Below, piece after piece: positions 7,544-15,899 of a stretch of 64,000 nucleotides of DNA (positions within the stretch are counted from its first letter, which is position 1; each line of letters opens with the position of its first letter). Below the pieces are notes generated by a model, which was not told the origin of the DNA, made no database searches, and saw only the letters and a list, made by a program, of their open reading frames with translations. The translations under genes and the position numbers were made by a program. The DNA lies in contig NZ_LR882035.1 of assembly GCF_904528075.1 (NCBI RefSeq), forward strand, positions 248,001 through 312,000. The letters run 5' to 3'. Origin of the DNA: Agreia sp. COWG (GTDB lineage: Bacteria > Actinomycetota > Actinomycetes > Actinomycetales > Microbacteriaceae).

Positions 7544-9406
7544 CTACTCGCGTGGGCGCTGCGCGGGAACATTGCCCGTCTGAGGCTCGACGAGCGCCCC
7601 GAAGGTCTCGGCGGCCCGGGTGGAACCGAGCTGCAGCTGCAGCTCGCCCTCCGACTCGGCGCTCGCACCGTCTGCCTTGGCCGCCGCCGCGGCCTGGGCG
7701 TCGTCGTTGGCCTCCTGAAGCGCCGACTTCTGCCGCAGCGGGGTGGCCTTCAGGAACCAGCTGAGAACGAAGGCGATGAGCACCACGCTGAGGCTGATCC
7801 AGAAGCCCGTGACCATGGCGGTCGAGAAGCCCTCGAGGAACGGCCGCGCGAGGCGGGGGTCGATGAGGTTCAAGAACGAGGTGTCGCCGTTGAGCGCGCT
7901 GCCCAGGGTGTTCGGCTGTCCCGACTGAGCGAGCTGCATCTGCGTGAGGATGTCGACGTTCGCGGGGTTCGAGACCACGTTCGGGTCCTGACCGGCGGCC
8001 GCGATGCCGGCCACGACATCCGGCGTCGCGAACGCGTCTTGGATGGCGCCCGGCGCGCGGGAGAACACCACGGAGAAGATGACGGCGGTGCCCAGGGTTC
8101 CGCCGATCTGGCGGAAGAAGGTGGCGGCGCTCGTGGCCACACCGATGTCGCGCGGCCCGACCGAGTTCTGGCTGGCGATCGTGAGGGTCTGCATCAGCTG
8201 GCCGAGTCCGAGGCCGAGCATGAGCATGCCGCCCATGACGAAGACGACACCGCTGGTGGCGGTGGCGAACGTGAGGTAGAAGAACGCGGCCGACATGAGG
8301 AAGGTTCCGACGATCGGGAAGACCTTGTACTTACCGGTGCGCGCGATGATCTGGCCGGAGACGATCGACGCGATCATGAGGCCGACGACCATGGGGATCA
8401 TGAGCAGTCCGGACTCGGTGGGCGTCGCCCCGTTGACGATCTGCAGGTAGAGCGGGATGGTCAACATGCCGCCGAACATTCCGAAGCCCACCAGGGTTCC
8501 GATGACGCTGGCCATCGAGAAGGTCGCCGAAGAGAAGAGGGAGAGCGGGATGAGGGCGTTGCTGCCCATGCGGCGCTCGGTGAAGATGAAAGCAACGATT
8601 CCGACGACGCCGATCACGTAGCAGGCGAGTGCTCCCGCCGAACCCCAGCCCCAGTCGCGGCCGTTCTCTGCGACGAGCAGCAGGGGCGCGATGCCCATGA
8701 CGATGAACGCGGCGCCCCACCAGTCGATGCGGGTGTCGCGTCGGGTGTGCGGAATGTGCAGGAAGCTCACCACGAGGATCATCGCGACCGCGGCGACGGG
8801 CAGGTTGAGCAGGAAGATCCAGCGCCATCCGGTGATGAAGAAGATCTCGTTGGTACCCGAGATCAGGCCGCCGAGCAGCGGGCCGAGAACGCTCGAGACG
8901 CCGAACACCGCGAGAAAGTAGCCCTGGTATTTGGCGCGCTCACGAGGAGCGAGGATGTCGCCCATCACGGTGAGGGCGAGCGACATCAGGCCACCGGCGC
9001 CGAGGCCCTGGATGGCGCGGAATCCGGCGAGCTCGAGCATCGACGTGGAGATTCCGGCCAGCAGCGAGCCGACGATGAAGATCGAGATGGCGATGATGTA
9101 GAGGGGGCGGCGGCCGAAGATGTCGCTGAGCTTGCCGTAGATCGGTGTGGCGATCGTCGAGACCACGAGGTAGGCCGTGGTGACCCAGGCCTGCTGATCC
9201 TGGCCCTTCAGGTCGTCGCCGATGGTGCGCATCGATGTGCCCACGATGGACTGGTCGAGGGCCGCGAGGAACATGCCCGCCATCAGCCCGAAGATGATGA
9301 ATTGGATCTGCCGCGGTGACAGCTTTCCGCCGGATTCGGCGGCCGCTCGTGCGCGGTCGGCACTGGAATTCTTGGCGCTCGGAGACGCGCTCGTTGTGCG
9401 AGACAT
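7544..9406 (-). CDS. DHA2-family MFS multidrug exporter with long C-terminal tail
   Basis: A 620-residue, about 14-helix exporter. The first helix contains AALDQSIVGTSM (the DHA2 first-helix signature), and the loop 2-3 motif reads GKLSDIFGRRPL. A large extracytoplasmic loop (around residues 425-500) and a 60-70 residue Ala/Glu-rich cytosolic tail make it longer than the exporter at 2426. The ATG at 9406 was chosen because AGGA lies 5 bases upstream; the frame extends 18 codons further but without a ribosome site. No regulator is adjacent. The upstream region carries AACTTTG repeats that could be an operator. Substrate unknown. Confidence 0.87.
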   Translation of the reverse strand: MSRTTSASPSAKNSSADRARAAAESGGKLSPRQIQFIIFGLMAGMFLAALDQSIVGTSMRTIGDDLKGQDQQAWVTTAYLVVSTIATPIYGKLSDIFGRRPLYIIAISIFIVGSLLAGISTSMLELAGFRAIQGLGAGGLMSLALTVMGDILAPRERAKYQGYFLAVFGVSSVLGPLLGGLISGTNEIFFITGWRWIFLLNLPVAAVAMILVVSFLHIPHTRRDTRIDWWGAAFIVMGIAPLLLVAENGRDWGWGSAGALACYVIGVVGIVAFIFTERRMGSNALIPLSLFSSATFSMASVIGTLVGFGMFGGMLTIPLYLQIVNGATPTESGLLMIPMVVGLMIASIVSGQIIARTGKYKVFPIVGTFLMSAAFFYLTFATATSGVVFVMGGMLMLGLGLGQLMQTLTIASQNSVGPRDIGVATSAATFFRQIGGTLGTAVIFSVVFSRAPGAIQDAFATPDVVAGIAAAGQDPNVVSNPANVDILTQMQLAQSGQPNTLGSALNGDTSFLNLIDPRLARPFLEGFSTAMVTGFWISLSVVLIAFVLSWFLKATPLRQKSALQEANDDAQAAAAAKADGASAESEGELQLQLGSTRAAETFGALVEPQTGNVPAQRPRE

Positions 9407-9451
9407 GGGGTTCCTGACAGGGAAGGAGAGGGGAAGGGCAAAAGGGGCGCA

Positions 9452-9483
9452 GCAACTCAAAGTTGCGCAGACTGCAAAGTTAC
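9452..9483. promoter_or_regulatory. Repeat-containing promoter region of the DHA2 exporter
   Basis: GCAACT-CAA-AGTTGC (9452-9466) is a perfect inverted repeat with 6-base arms. On the minus strand the AACTTTG core occurs twice about 17 bases apart, in TAACTTTGCAG and CAACTTTGAG. The arrangement looks like an operator for an unlinked MarR- or TetR-type regulator. Confidence 0.4.
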
Positions 9484-9570
9484 ACCCGCCGAAAATTTAT
9501 CTCAACTCTCCGCCGGGGCCGCGTGGCCGCGGTGCCGAGTTTTCGGGGCGGCCCGCCCTAGGGTGTACCC

Positions 9571-10527
9571 GTGGATGAGTTCAAGGAGCGGCGGCGCCGA
9601 TCGCAGAGCCCGCTCCGCGACGACCCCTCTGCTCGGCGGGAGCCCTCTCCCGGGCGCGCGCGCCTCGCGCTGACTCGTCGACGCAAGCGCCTCATGCTGA
9701 CGTCGTGCCTCCTGGCCGTCATCCTGGTGGCGGTCGGTGAGACCGCCATCTGGTCGGCGACGCATGCGCAGAACCAGGCAGGAGCATCCGTGGAGGCCGA
9801 TGCGCGACCGGCGGCGAACGATGCCGCGCCGCAGCAGATCATCCCGGCCATCACCTTCTCGCCCGCCGCCGATGCTTCGGGCGAGCCCGCGGCTCCGGCA
9901 GCCTTCGACAAGGCGGCGCGATCGCTCGACGACCCCACCAGTATCTGGTTCGTGGTCAACAAAGCCAGGCCGATCCCGGATGCCGCGAACTATGTGCCGC
10001 CGGATCTCGTGTCGCTGCGCCAGGACATCCCGAACCCGAACGGCTTCCCGCTGCGCCACGAGGCGGCGGATGCGCTCGCCGCGATGGTCGATGCCGCCAA
10101 GGCCGAGGCCGGGCAGCAGCTGATCGCCCAGAGCGGCTATCGCTCCTACTCGATACAGGTCAACGCGTACACGTCCTACGTGAACCGGCTCGGCACCACG
10201 GGCGCCGACAGCACCAGCGCCAGGGCCGGCTTCAGCGAGCACCAGACGGGTATGGCGATCGACATCCTCGCGTCGGGCGCCGGATGCTCCCTCGACGGTC
10301 CGTGCTTCGGCTCGACCGCCGCGGGCGAGTGGCTCGCGGCCAACGCGTACCGCTTCGGTTTTCTTCTGCGCTACCCGGCCGACAAGACACAGGTCACCGG
10401 CTACGAGTACGAGCCGTGGCACTTCCGCTACGTCGGCGTCGATCTCGCGACGGAGATGCACAAGACGGGCGTCGAGACGCTCGAGGAGTTCTTCGGCCTT
10501 CCGGCCGCACCCGACTACCTTGAGTAG
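9571..10527 (+). CDS. VanY-type D-alanyl-D-alanine carboxypeptidase (peptidase M15B)
   Basis: A 318-residue membrane-anchored zinc peptidase that trims the terminal D-Ala of peptidoglycan stem peptides. An Arg-rich cytosolic N-terminus and a single membrane helix (about 41-63) precede the extracellular domain. Catalytic signatures are SGYRSY (188-193), SEHQTGMAID (222-231, zinc His224 and Asp231) and EPWHFRYVG (281-289, zinc His284). The GTG at 9571 lies 6 bases after TAGGGT (9559-9564) with no Shine-Dalgarno, so translation is likely leaderless. The next gene overlaps its stop by 8 bases, so the two are probably co-transcribed. Confidence 0.9.
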   Translation: MDEFKERRRRSQSPLRDDPSARREPSPGRARLALTRRRKRLMLTSCLLAVILVAVGETAIWSATHAQNQAGASVEADARPAANDAAPQQIIPAITFSPAADASGEPAAPAAFDKAARSLDDPTSIWFVVNKARPIPDAANYVPPDLVSLRQDIPNPNGFPLRHEAADALAAMVDAAKAEAGQQLIAQSGYRSYSIQVNAYTSYVNRLGTTGADSTSARAGFSEHQTGMAIDILASGAGCSLDGPCFGSTAAGEWLAANAYRFGFLLRYPADKTQVTGYEYEPWHFRYVGVDLATEMHKTGVETLEEFFGLPAAPDYLE

Positions 10528-11917
10528 CGCGTCGGCAGCGAGTCGATCCGGCAGCATTCTCGACCGGCCGTATCGCCTCGTGAGCATCGGCGCGTGCGCC
10601 CTCATAGTGATCGCGGCCTTCGAACAGCTGGCGGTCACCACGATCATGCCGTCGATCGCCCGCGATCTGGATGGGCTCGGCCTCTACGCGCTCGCCTTCG
10701 CCGGCCCGCTCGCGTCTGGCGTCATCGGCATGGTGCTGGCCGGCGACTGGTCAGACCGGCGCGGTCCCGTGAAGGCGCTCTATGCATCGGTCGTGCTGTT
10801 CGCGGTCGGTCTCGTCATCGCCGGGCTCTCCGGCTCGATGCTGCTCTTCGTGATCGGGAGGCTGGTGCAGGGGCTCGGTGGCGGGGCGATGACCGTGGCG
10901 CTCTACGTGATCGTCGCGAAGATCTATCCGCCCGCGTTGCAGCCCAAGATCTTCGGGGCGTTCGCTGCCGCGTGGGTGGTGCCCGCGCTGGTGGGGCCGC
11001 TCATCGCCGGCCTGGTGGGGCAGTATCTCGGCTGGCGCTGGGTATTTCTCGGCGTGGTCGTTCTCATCGTGCCCGCAATGGCGATGGTGCTTCCCGCCAT
11101 GCGCAGCGTGGGCCCACACGATGTGGTCGCGCCGGGGGCCGACGGGCGGGCGGGAACCGACGCTCGCCGCAGCACCGCCCGCGCGCTGTGGGCGGTGCTG
11201 CTGGCCGTCGCCATCCTCGCCCTCAATTCCGCCGCAGACGTGGATGGCGCCGCCCGGTGGGTTCTGGCCGTCGGCGGCCTGACCGTTGCGGTGGTGGCCC
11301 TGCGGCCCCTCCTGCCGGCGGCGACCCTGCGGCTGCGCCGTGGCCTGCCGAGCGTGGTCGCGGTACGCGGTCTGCTGGCGGGCGCCTTCCTCGGGGCGGA
11401 GGTGTACCTGCCCTATCTGTTGACCGAGCGGTTCGGGCTTACCGCAGCTATCGCGGGTCTTACGTTGAGCTTCTCGGGGGTGGCCTGGGGTTCGCTGTCG
11501 GTGCTGCAGGGGCGGCTCGCTGACCGGGTGACGCATCGCGCCGCCATCCGGATCGGAATTCTCGGGGCCGCGATCTCGATCGGGCTGGTGCTCGTCGTGA
11601 CGGCCCTGCACCTGCCGGCCTGGCTCATCATCGGCTGCTGGTTCATCGGGGGAGCCGGCATGGGATTCGCCTATCCGCGCATCACGGTGCTCACGTTCGA
11701 GTATTCCGAGCCGGCCGAGCAGGGGTTCAACTCCTCGGCGCTCGCTATCGCGGATTCGGGGGGCGCGGCCATCGCGCTCGCCCTGGGTGCCGTCGCGTTC
11801 TCCACGGCCGGTGCCGCGGGAAGTCAGTCGTCTTTTGTGGCGACCTTCTCCTTCTCGCTGCTGGTGGGCATCCTGGCCCTGCTGGTCAGCGCCCGCGTGT
11901 CCGCGCGTTCCCGCTGA
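10520..11917 (+). CDS. MFS transporter, DHA1/DHA2-like exporter
   Basis: A 465-residue integral membrane protein with 12-14 predicted helices. The N-terminal helix has FEQLAVTTIMPSIARDL and the loop 2-3 motif is GDWSDRRGPVKAL, which place it among drug or metabolite exporters. A TTG at 10520 overlaps the VanY stop by 8 bases and gives the longest product; a GTG at 10580 is the alternative. Coupling to a peptidoglycan carboxypeptidase hints at cell-envelope stress, but the substrate cannot be assigned. Confidence 0.8.
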   Translation: MSSASAASRSGSILDRPYRLVSIGACALIVIAAFEQLAVTTIMPSIARDLDGLGLYALAFAGPLASGVIGMVLAGDWSDRRGPVKALYASVVLFAVGLVIAGLSGSMLLFVIGRLVQGLGGGAMTVALYVIVAKIYPPALQPKIFGAFAAAWVVPALVGPLIAGLVGQYLGWRWVFLGVVVLIVPAMAMVLPAMRSVGPHDVVAPGADGRAGTDARRSTARALWAVLLAVAILALNSAADVDGAARWVLAVGGLTVAVVALRPLLPAATLRLRRGLPSVVAVRGLLAGAFLGAEVYLPYLLTERFGLTAAIAGLTLSFSGVAWGSLSVLQGRLADRVTHRAAIRIGILGAAISIGLVLVVTALHLPAWLIIGCWFIGGAGMGFAYPRITVLTFEYSEPAEQGFNSSALAIADSGGAAIALALGAVAFSTAGAAGSQSSFVATFSFSLLVGILALLVSARVSARSR

Positions 11918-12043
11918 GGGGCGTCGCAGCACGGAAAGTTTTCTGGCGTAACCCCAACAGGTCACACAGGTTCGTGTGTTGAGATAGAACTCCCGTAACC
12001 GGCGCATGTCGTTTAGTGCGCCTTCCTTGCTCTGGAGGAACTC

Positions 12044-12925
12044 ATTTCTCGTCGCACGCTCACCACTCGTCCCCTGATCGCGACTCTCTTCGTCGCGACT
12101 CTCGCGCTGGTCGGTTGCACGGCTTCGCCCGAGTCCGAGGAGTCCGCGTCGGAGGCCTCTGAACAGTCGAAGAAGGTCGATGTCACCCGCATCGACGCCG
12201 TCACCCCCGCCGCAGGCTCGCTGGTCGGCGGTGAGACGGTCACGCTCTCCGGCGTCGGTCTCGACAGCGTCTCCAGCGTGGTCTTCGGAGGAGTGTCGGC
12301 GACCGACGTCGTTCGTGTCAACGACGAGCAGGTGCACGTCGTGGTGCCCGCGGCCCTCGATTACGCGGTCGGTGAGGTCGCGGTGACGGCGTCGACGCCC
12401 ACCGGCGATGTCATCGCCAGCGAGGCGGACTACAGCTATCAGGTCGTCACCCCCGTCGACGCGCAGATGCAGTACGCGTTCGCCCACTGGCAGGACTACA
12501 ACCTCGAAGACTGGGGCATCTTCAGCGACAACGACTGTGGCAACTTCGTGAACCAGACGCTGGTGGCACGCGGCTGGCAGCAGACGCCAGAGTGGTTCAG
12601 CGACCGCGCCACCACGGGCGACTTCAGCCTCAGTTGGGTGCGTGGGCCGGAGATGGACGACTACCTCGCATCGCAGACCGACAGGGCCACCTACCTCAGC
12701 CTCGACCAGCGCGCTCAGGTGAAGGTCGGCGACGTGGTGATGTTCGACTGGGATCCCGAGAACGGCAACGGCGTCGATCACACCATGCTCGTCTCCAAGG
12801 TCGATCCGGCCACGGGCGCGATCGGCATGGTCGGCCACACGCTCGACGCCCAGTACCGCGATCTCGACAACCTGCTCACGGTCGAGAAGCCGGGCGCCAC
12901 GGCCTGGTTCTACAGCATCGCGTAG
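12044..12925 (+). CDS. TIG-domain plus amidase-domain lipoprotein, apparent ATT start
   Basis: A 293-residue exported lipoprotein. The signal peptide (basic SRRTLTTR, then a hydrophobic core) ends in a lipobox with Cys25 (LVGC). An acidic/Ser linker, an IPT/TIG beta-sandwich (about 45-125) and an Amidase_6-like cysteine domain follow. That domain has the pattern QYAFAHW..YN near residue 142 and NDCGNFVNQ at 163-171, with nucleophile Cys165, plus a later VGDVVMFDWD and HTMLVS. It probably cleaves peptidoglycan amide bonds. The start is odd: GGAGG at 12034-12038 is ideally placed for the ATT at 12044. An in-frame TAG at 12014 bounds the frame, and no ATG, GTG or TTG occurs before the lipobox. 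Confidence 0.8.
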   Translation: MSRRTLTTRPLIATLFVATLALVGCTASPESEESASEASEQSKKVDVTRIDAVTPAAGSLVGGETVTLSGVGLDSVSSVVFGGVSATDVVRVNDEQVHVVVPAALDYAVGEVAVTASTPTGDVIASEADYSYQVVTPVDAQMQYAFAHWQDYNLEDWGIFSDNDCGNFVNQTLVARGWQQTPEWFSDRATTGDFSLSWVRGPEMDDYLASQTDRATYLSLDQRAQVKVGDVVMFDWDPENGNGVDHTMLVSKVDPATGAIGMVGHTLDAQYRDLDNLLTVEKPGATAWFYSIA

Positions 12926-12931
12926 CGGGCG

Positions 12932-14554
12932 CTACTCGGCGAGCGCCTCGTCGACGATGGCCTTCGCCTCGCTCTGCACCTGGCGCAGGTGCTGCTCGCC
13001 CAAGAACGACTCGGCGTAGATCTTGTACACGTCTTCGGTGCCACTGGGGCGAGCCGCGAACCAGGCGTTCTCGGTCACGACCTTCACGCCGCCGATGGCC
13101 GCCCCGTTGCCGGGCGCGTGACTGAGCTTGGCGATGATCTTTTCACCGGCCACCTCGGTCGCGGTGATCGCGTCGCCGTCAAGCTTGCCGAGCCGGGCCT
13201 TCTGCGGCTTCGTGGCCGCGGCATCCACTCGCTCATATGCCGGTGAGCCGAATTTCTCGGTGAGCTCGGCGTAGAGCTGGCTGGGCGTCTTGCCGGTGAC
13301 GGCCAGGATCTCCGAGGCCAGCAGACACAGGATGATGCCATCCTTATCGGTCGTCCACACGGTGCCGTCGAAACGCAGGAAGCTCGCACCGGCGCTCTCC
13401 TCGCCGCCGAACGCCACGGTTCCGTCGACCAGTCCGGGGACGAACCACTTGAACCCCACCGGCACCTCGAGCAGCGTGCGGTCGAGCTCGGCCGCCACGC
13501 GATCGATCATGCTCGACGACACGAGGGTCTTGCCGATCGCGGCGTCGGCCTTCCAGCCGGCGCGGTTCGCGTAGAGGTACTGGATGGCGACGGCCAGGTA
13601 GTGGTTGGGGTTCATGAGCCCGCCATCCGGCGTCACGATGCCGTGACGGTCGGCGTCGGCATCGTTACCCGTGAGCAGGTCGTAGTCGTGCTGGTGCGCG
13701 AGCACGGATGCCATGGCGCTGGGCGACGACGGATCCATGCGGATCTTGCCGTCCCAGTCGAGCGTCATGAAGCCCCACTGCGGGTCGACGGTCGGGTTCA
13801 CGACCGTGAGGTCGATTCCGTAGCGCTCGCGGATGGCCTGCCAGTAGTGCACGCTCGCGCCGCCCAGCGGGTCTGCTCCGATGCGGATGCCCGACTTCTT
13901 GATGGCCTCCATGTCGATGATGGTGCCGAGGTCGTTCACGTAGTTGTTCATGAAGTCATAGGTCTCGACCGCGCTGGGCTCGGCACGCAGCACGCCGCGC
14001 AGCCCGTCGGCGAGCAGCTCGTTGGCGCGGTTCGCGATCCAGCCCGTGGCGTCGCTGTCGGCCGGGCCGCCGTGGGGCGGGTTGTACTTGAAGCCGCCAT
14101 CCGCGGGCGGGTTGTGGCTGGGCGTCACGACGATGCCGTCGGCCTGGGGCTCATCCGGATGGGCCAGGTTGTACGCGATGATCGCGTGGCTCACGGCCGG
14201 CGTCGGCGTGTAGCTGTCGAATTCGTCGACGAGCACGCGCACCTGGTTGCCGACGAGAACCTCGAGGGCGGTGGTCTGTGCCGGGCGGCTGAGCGCGTGG
14301 GTGTCGATGCCGATGAAGAGCGGGCCGGTGATGCCCTGTGCGGCGCGGTACTCGACGATGGCCTGCGTGGTGGCGGCGATGTGGTCTTCGTTGAAGGCGG
14401 TATTCAGCGATGAGCCGCGATGCCCGCTCGTGCCGAAGACGACCTTCTGGTCGGCGATCGACACATCGGGCTTGAGCGCGTAGTAGGCGTGAACCAGCGC
14501 CTCTACGTCGACGAGATCTTCGGGAAGGGCAACAGTGCCGGCGCGGTTTTCCAT
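12932..14554 (-). CDS. pgm: Phosphoglucomutase (alpha-D-glucose phosphate-specific)
   Basis: A 540-residue enzyme interconverting glucose 1-phosphate and glucose 6-phosphate, linking glycogen/trehalose and cell-wall sugar synthesis to glycolysis. TPSHNP (144-149) has the phosphorylated catalytic serine, GNDADADRHG binds Mg2+, GGEESAG is the sugar-binding loop and ARPSGTE near the C-terminus binds phosphate. The length matches actinobacterial Pgm. The ATG at 14554 was chosen because the frame upstream runs into the divergent prephenate dehydratase promoter. Convergent with the preceding lipoprotein gene (6-base gap). Confidence 0.93.
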   Translation of the reverse strand: MENRAGTVALPEDLVDVEALVHAYYALKPDVSIADQKVVFGTSGHRGSSLNTAFNEDHIAATTQAIVEYRAAQGITGPLFIGIDTHALSRPAQTTALEVLVGNQVRVLVDEFDSYTPTPAVSHAIIAYNLAHPDEPQADGIVVTPSHNPPADGGFKYNPPHGGPADSDATGWIANRANELLADGLRGVLRAEPSAVETYDFMNNYVNDLGTIIDMEAIKKSGIRIGADPLGGASVHYWQAIRERYGIDLTVVNPTVDPQWGFMTLDWDGKIRMDPSSPSAMASVLAHQHDYDLLTGNDADADRHGIVTPDGGLMNPNHYLAVAIQYLYANRAGWKADAAIGKTLVSSSMIDRVAAELDRTLLEVPVGFKWFVPGLVDGTVAFGGEESAGASFLRFDGTVWTTDKDGIILCLLASEILAVTGKTPSQLYAELTEKFGSPAYERVDAAATKPQKARLGKLDGDAITATEVAGEKIIAKLSHAPGNGAAIGGVKVVTENAWFAARPSGTEDVYKIYAESFLGEQHLRQVQSEAKAIVDEALAE

Positions 14555-14621
14555 GCCTCCCAGTCTGGCACCCCAGCCGTGCGACGCGCAGGTGCCGACC
14601 TGCTCGAATAGGCTCTGTGCC

Positions 14622-15581
14622 ATGCCCGATGAACCCGTGAACGCAAGCGCCTCTGAGAGCTACAGCTATCTGGGTCCGCGTGGCACGTTCACCGAGGCTG
14701 CGCTGGCGCAGGTGCCGGATGCACGCGGCAAGACCTGGCGCAGCGTCAACAACGTGGGCGAGGCCCTCGACGACGTGGTGACCGGGCGCAGCGTCGCAGC
14801 GATGATCGCGATCGAGAACTCGATCGAGGGCGGGGTGAGCGCGACCCAGGACGCCCTGGCGAACATCCCGAACCTGCGCATCGTGGGCGAGTACCTCGTG
14901 AAGGTGCAGTTCGTTCTGGTGGCGAGGCCGGGAACGGCGCTGGCCGACGTGAAGGTCGTGAACGCGCATCCGGTGGCCTATACCCAGTGCCACCACTGGC
15001 TCGACGAGAAGCTGCCGAGCCACGGGCACATCCCGGCCACGTCGAACGTGGCGGCCGCGGCGTCGCTGTTCGAGAACGACCTCGCCGACGCGGCCGTGGC
15101 GCCCCCCGGCATCGTCGAGCACTACGACCTCGACGTGCTGGCCCGCGATATCGGCGACAACGACAACGCGGTGACCCGCTTCGTTCTCGTGAGCCGTACC
15201 ACCGCGCTGCCGCCGCGCACCGGCGCCGACAAGACGAGCCTCATCGTGGAGCTGCCCGACGACAGGGCGGGCGCCCTGCTCGAACTGCTCGAGCAGTTCT
15301 CGACGCGCGGCGTGAACATGAGCCTGCTCGAGTCGCGCCCCATCGGCGACGCCCTCGGCCGCTACCGCTTCGTGATCGACGCCGACGGGCACATCCTCGA
15401 CGAGCGCGTCGCCGACTCACTCATGGGGGTGCGCCGATTCAGCCCGAACGTGATCTTCCTCGGCTCGTACCCGCGGGCAGACAAGGCGCCCATCGAATAC
15501 ATTCCGCGCTACGACGACGACGTGTTCATCGAGGCGCGCGACTGGCTGCGTGGAATCGTCTCGGGCGAGCCCACGGCGTAG
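14622..15581 (+). CDS. pheA: Prephenate dehydratase
   Basis: A 319-residue enzyme converting prephenate to phenylpyruvate in phenylalanine synthesis. YLGPRGTFTEAAL opens the PDT domain, and NDNAVTRFVLVSR holds the catalytic Thr-Arg-Phe. A C-terminal ACT domain carries ESRPIGDALGRYRF, the ESRP phenylalanine-binding motif that gives feedback control. TAGGCT (14610-14615) ends 6 bases before the ATG at 14622 and there is no Shine-Dalgarno, so a leaderless transcript is likely. It is divergent from pgm with only 67 bases between starts. Confidence 0.93.
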   Translation: MPDEPVNASASESYSYLGPRGTFTEAALAQVPDARGKTWRSVNNVGEALDDVVTGRSVAAMIAIENSIEGGVSATQDALANIPNLRIVGEYLVKVQFVLVARPGTALADVKVVNAHPVAYTQCHHWLDEKLPSHGHIPATSNVAAAASLFENDLADAAVAPPGIVEHYDLDVLARDIGDNDNAVTRFVLVSRTTALPPRTGADKTSLIVELPDDRAGALLELLEQFSTRGVNMSLLESRPIGDALGRYRFVIDADGHILDERVADSLMGVRRFSPNVIFLGSYPRADKAPIEYIPRYDDDVFIEARDWLRGIVSGEPTA

Positions 15582-15899
15582 TCAGCGGTCGAGTAGCTCT
15601 CGGGGCGGACTCGCTGCGCCCCGCTGTGATTGTTTTCGGCGAAACGCCGGGCTTGTCCGTCAATCCCCCGTTAGACGGAACTCACACCCGGAGGCGTGTG
15701 GTCTCGATACGCTTCGGCCGTGGACGGCCTCTGCCCGTTTTCGCTGGAGCGGAAGAGCGTTTCGCGTCATGTGACTCGGGCCCGCGCCCGGCGAGATGAC
15801 ACAAGATGCTCTTCCCTGCGCCGCGAAGAGCATCTTGTGTCAGTTCGCGCTTGCGCACGAGCATGTTGTGTCAGTTCGCGTGTGTGAGCGGGTCCCTAC
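15582..15899. other. Gene-free interval with palindromic repeat elements
   Basis: About 318 bases between pheA and the lipid kinase, both of which end here (convergent). No credible coding frame was seen. It holds CGGTCGAGTAG near 15587 and GTGGTCTCGATACG near 15699. These resemble the two halves of a palindromic repeat I recall as common in Microbacteriaceae genomes, here split by about 100 bases. The long hairpin at 15797-15842 with a third half-copy follows. Confidence 0.6.
15797..15880. repeat. REP-like long hairpin plus extra half-copy
   Basis: TGACACAAGATGCTCTTC (15797-15814) and its exact reverse complement (15825-15842) form an 18-base-pair stem with a 10-base loop. The right arm and its downstream flank (15828-15849) recur at 15859-15880 with one mismatch in 22 bases. 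It sits between two convergent genes, as expected for a REP-type element or bidirectional terminator; there is no T-tract. Confidence 0.8.

Noticed and set aside
8039..9319. 426-codon plus-strand frame, Asp/His/Glu-rich
   Set aside because: Antisense shadow of the DHA2 exporter; its charge pattern mirrors hydrophobic codons.
10751..12838. 695-codon open frame on the minus strand
   Set aside because: It is the mirror of the MFS and lipoprotein genes; the product is a His/Arg/Glu-rich, low-order sequence typical of antisense frames in high-G+C DNA.
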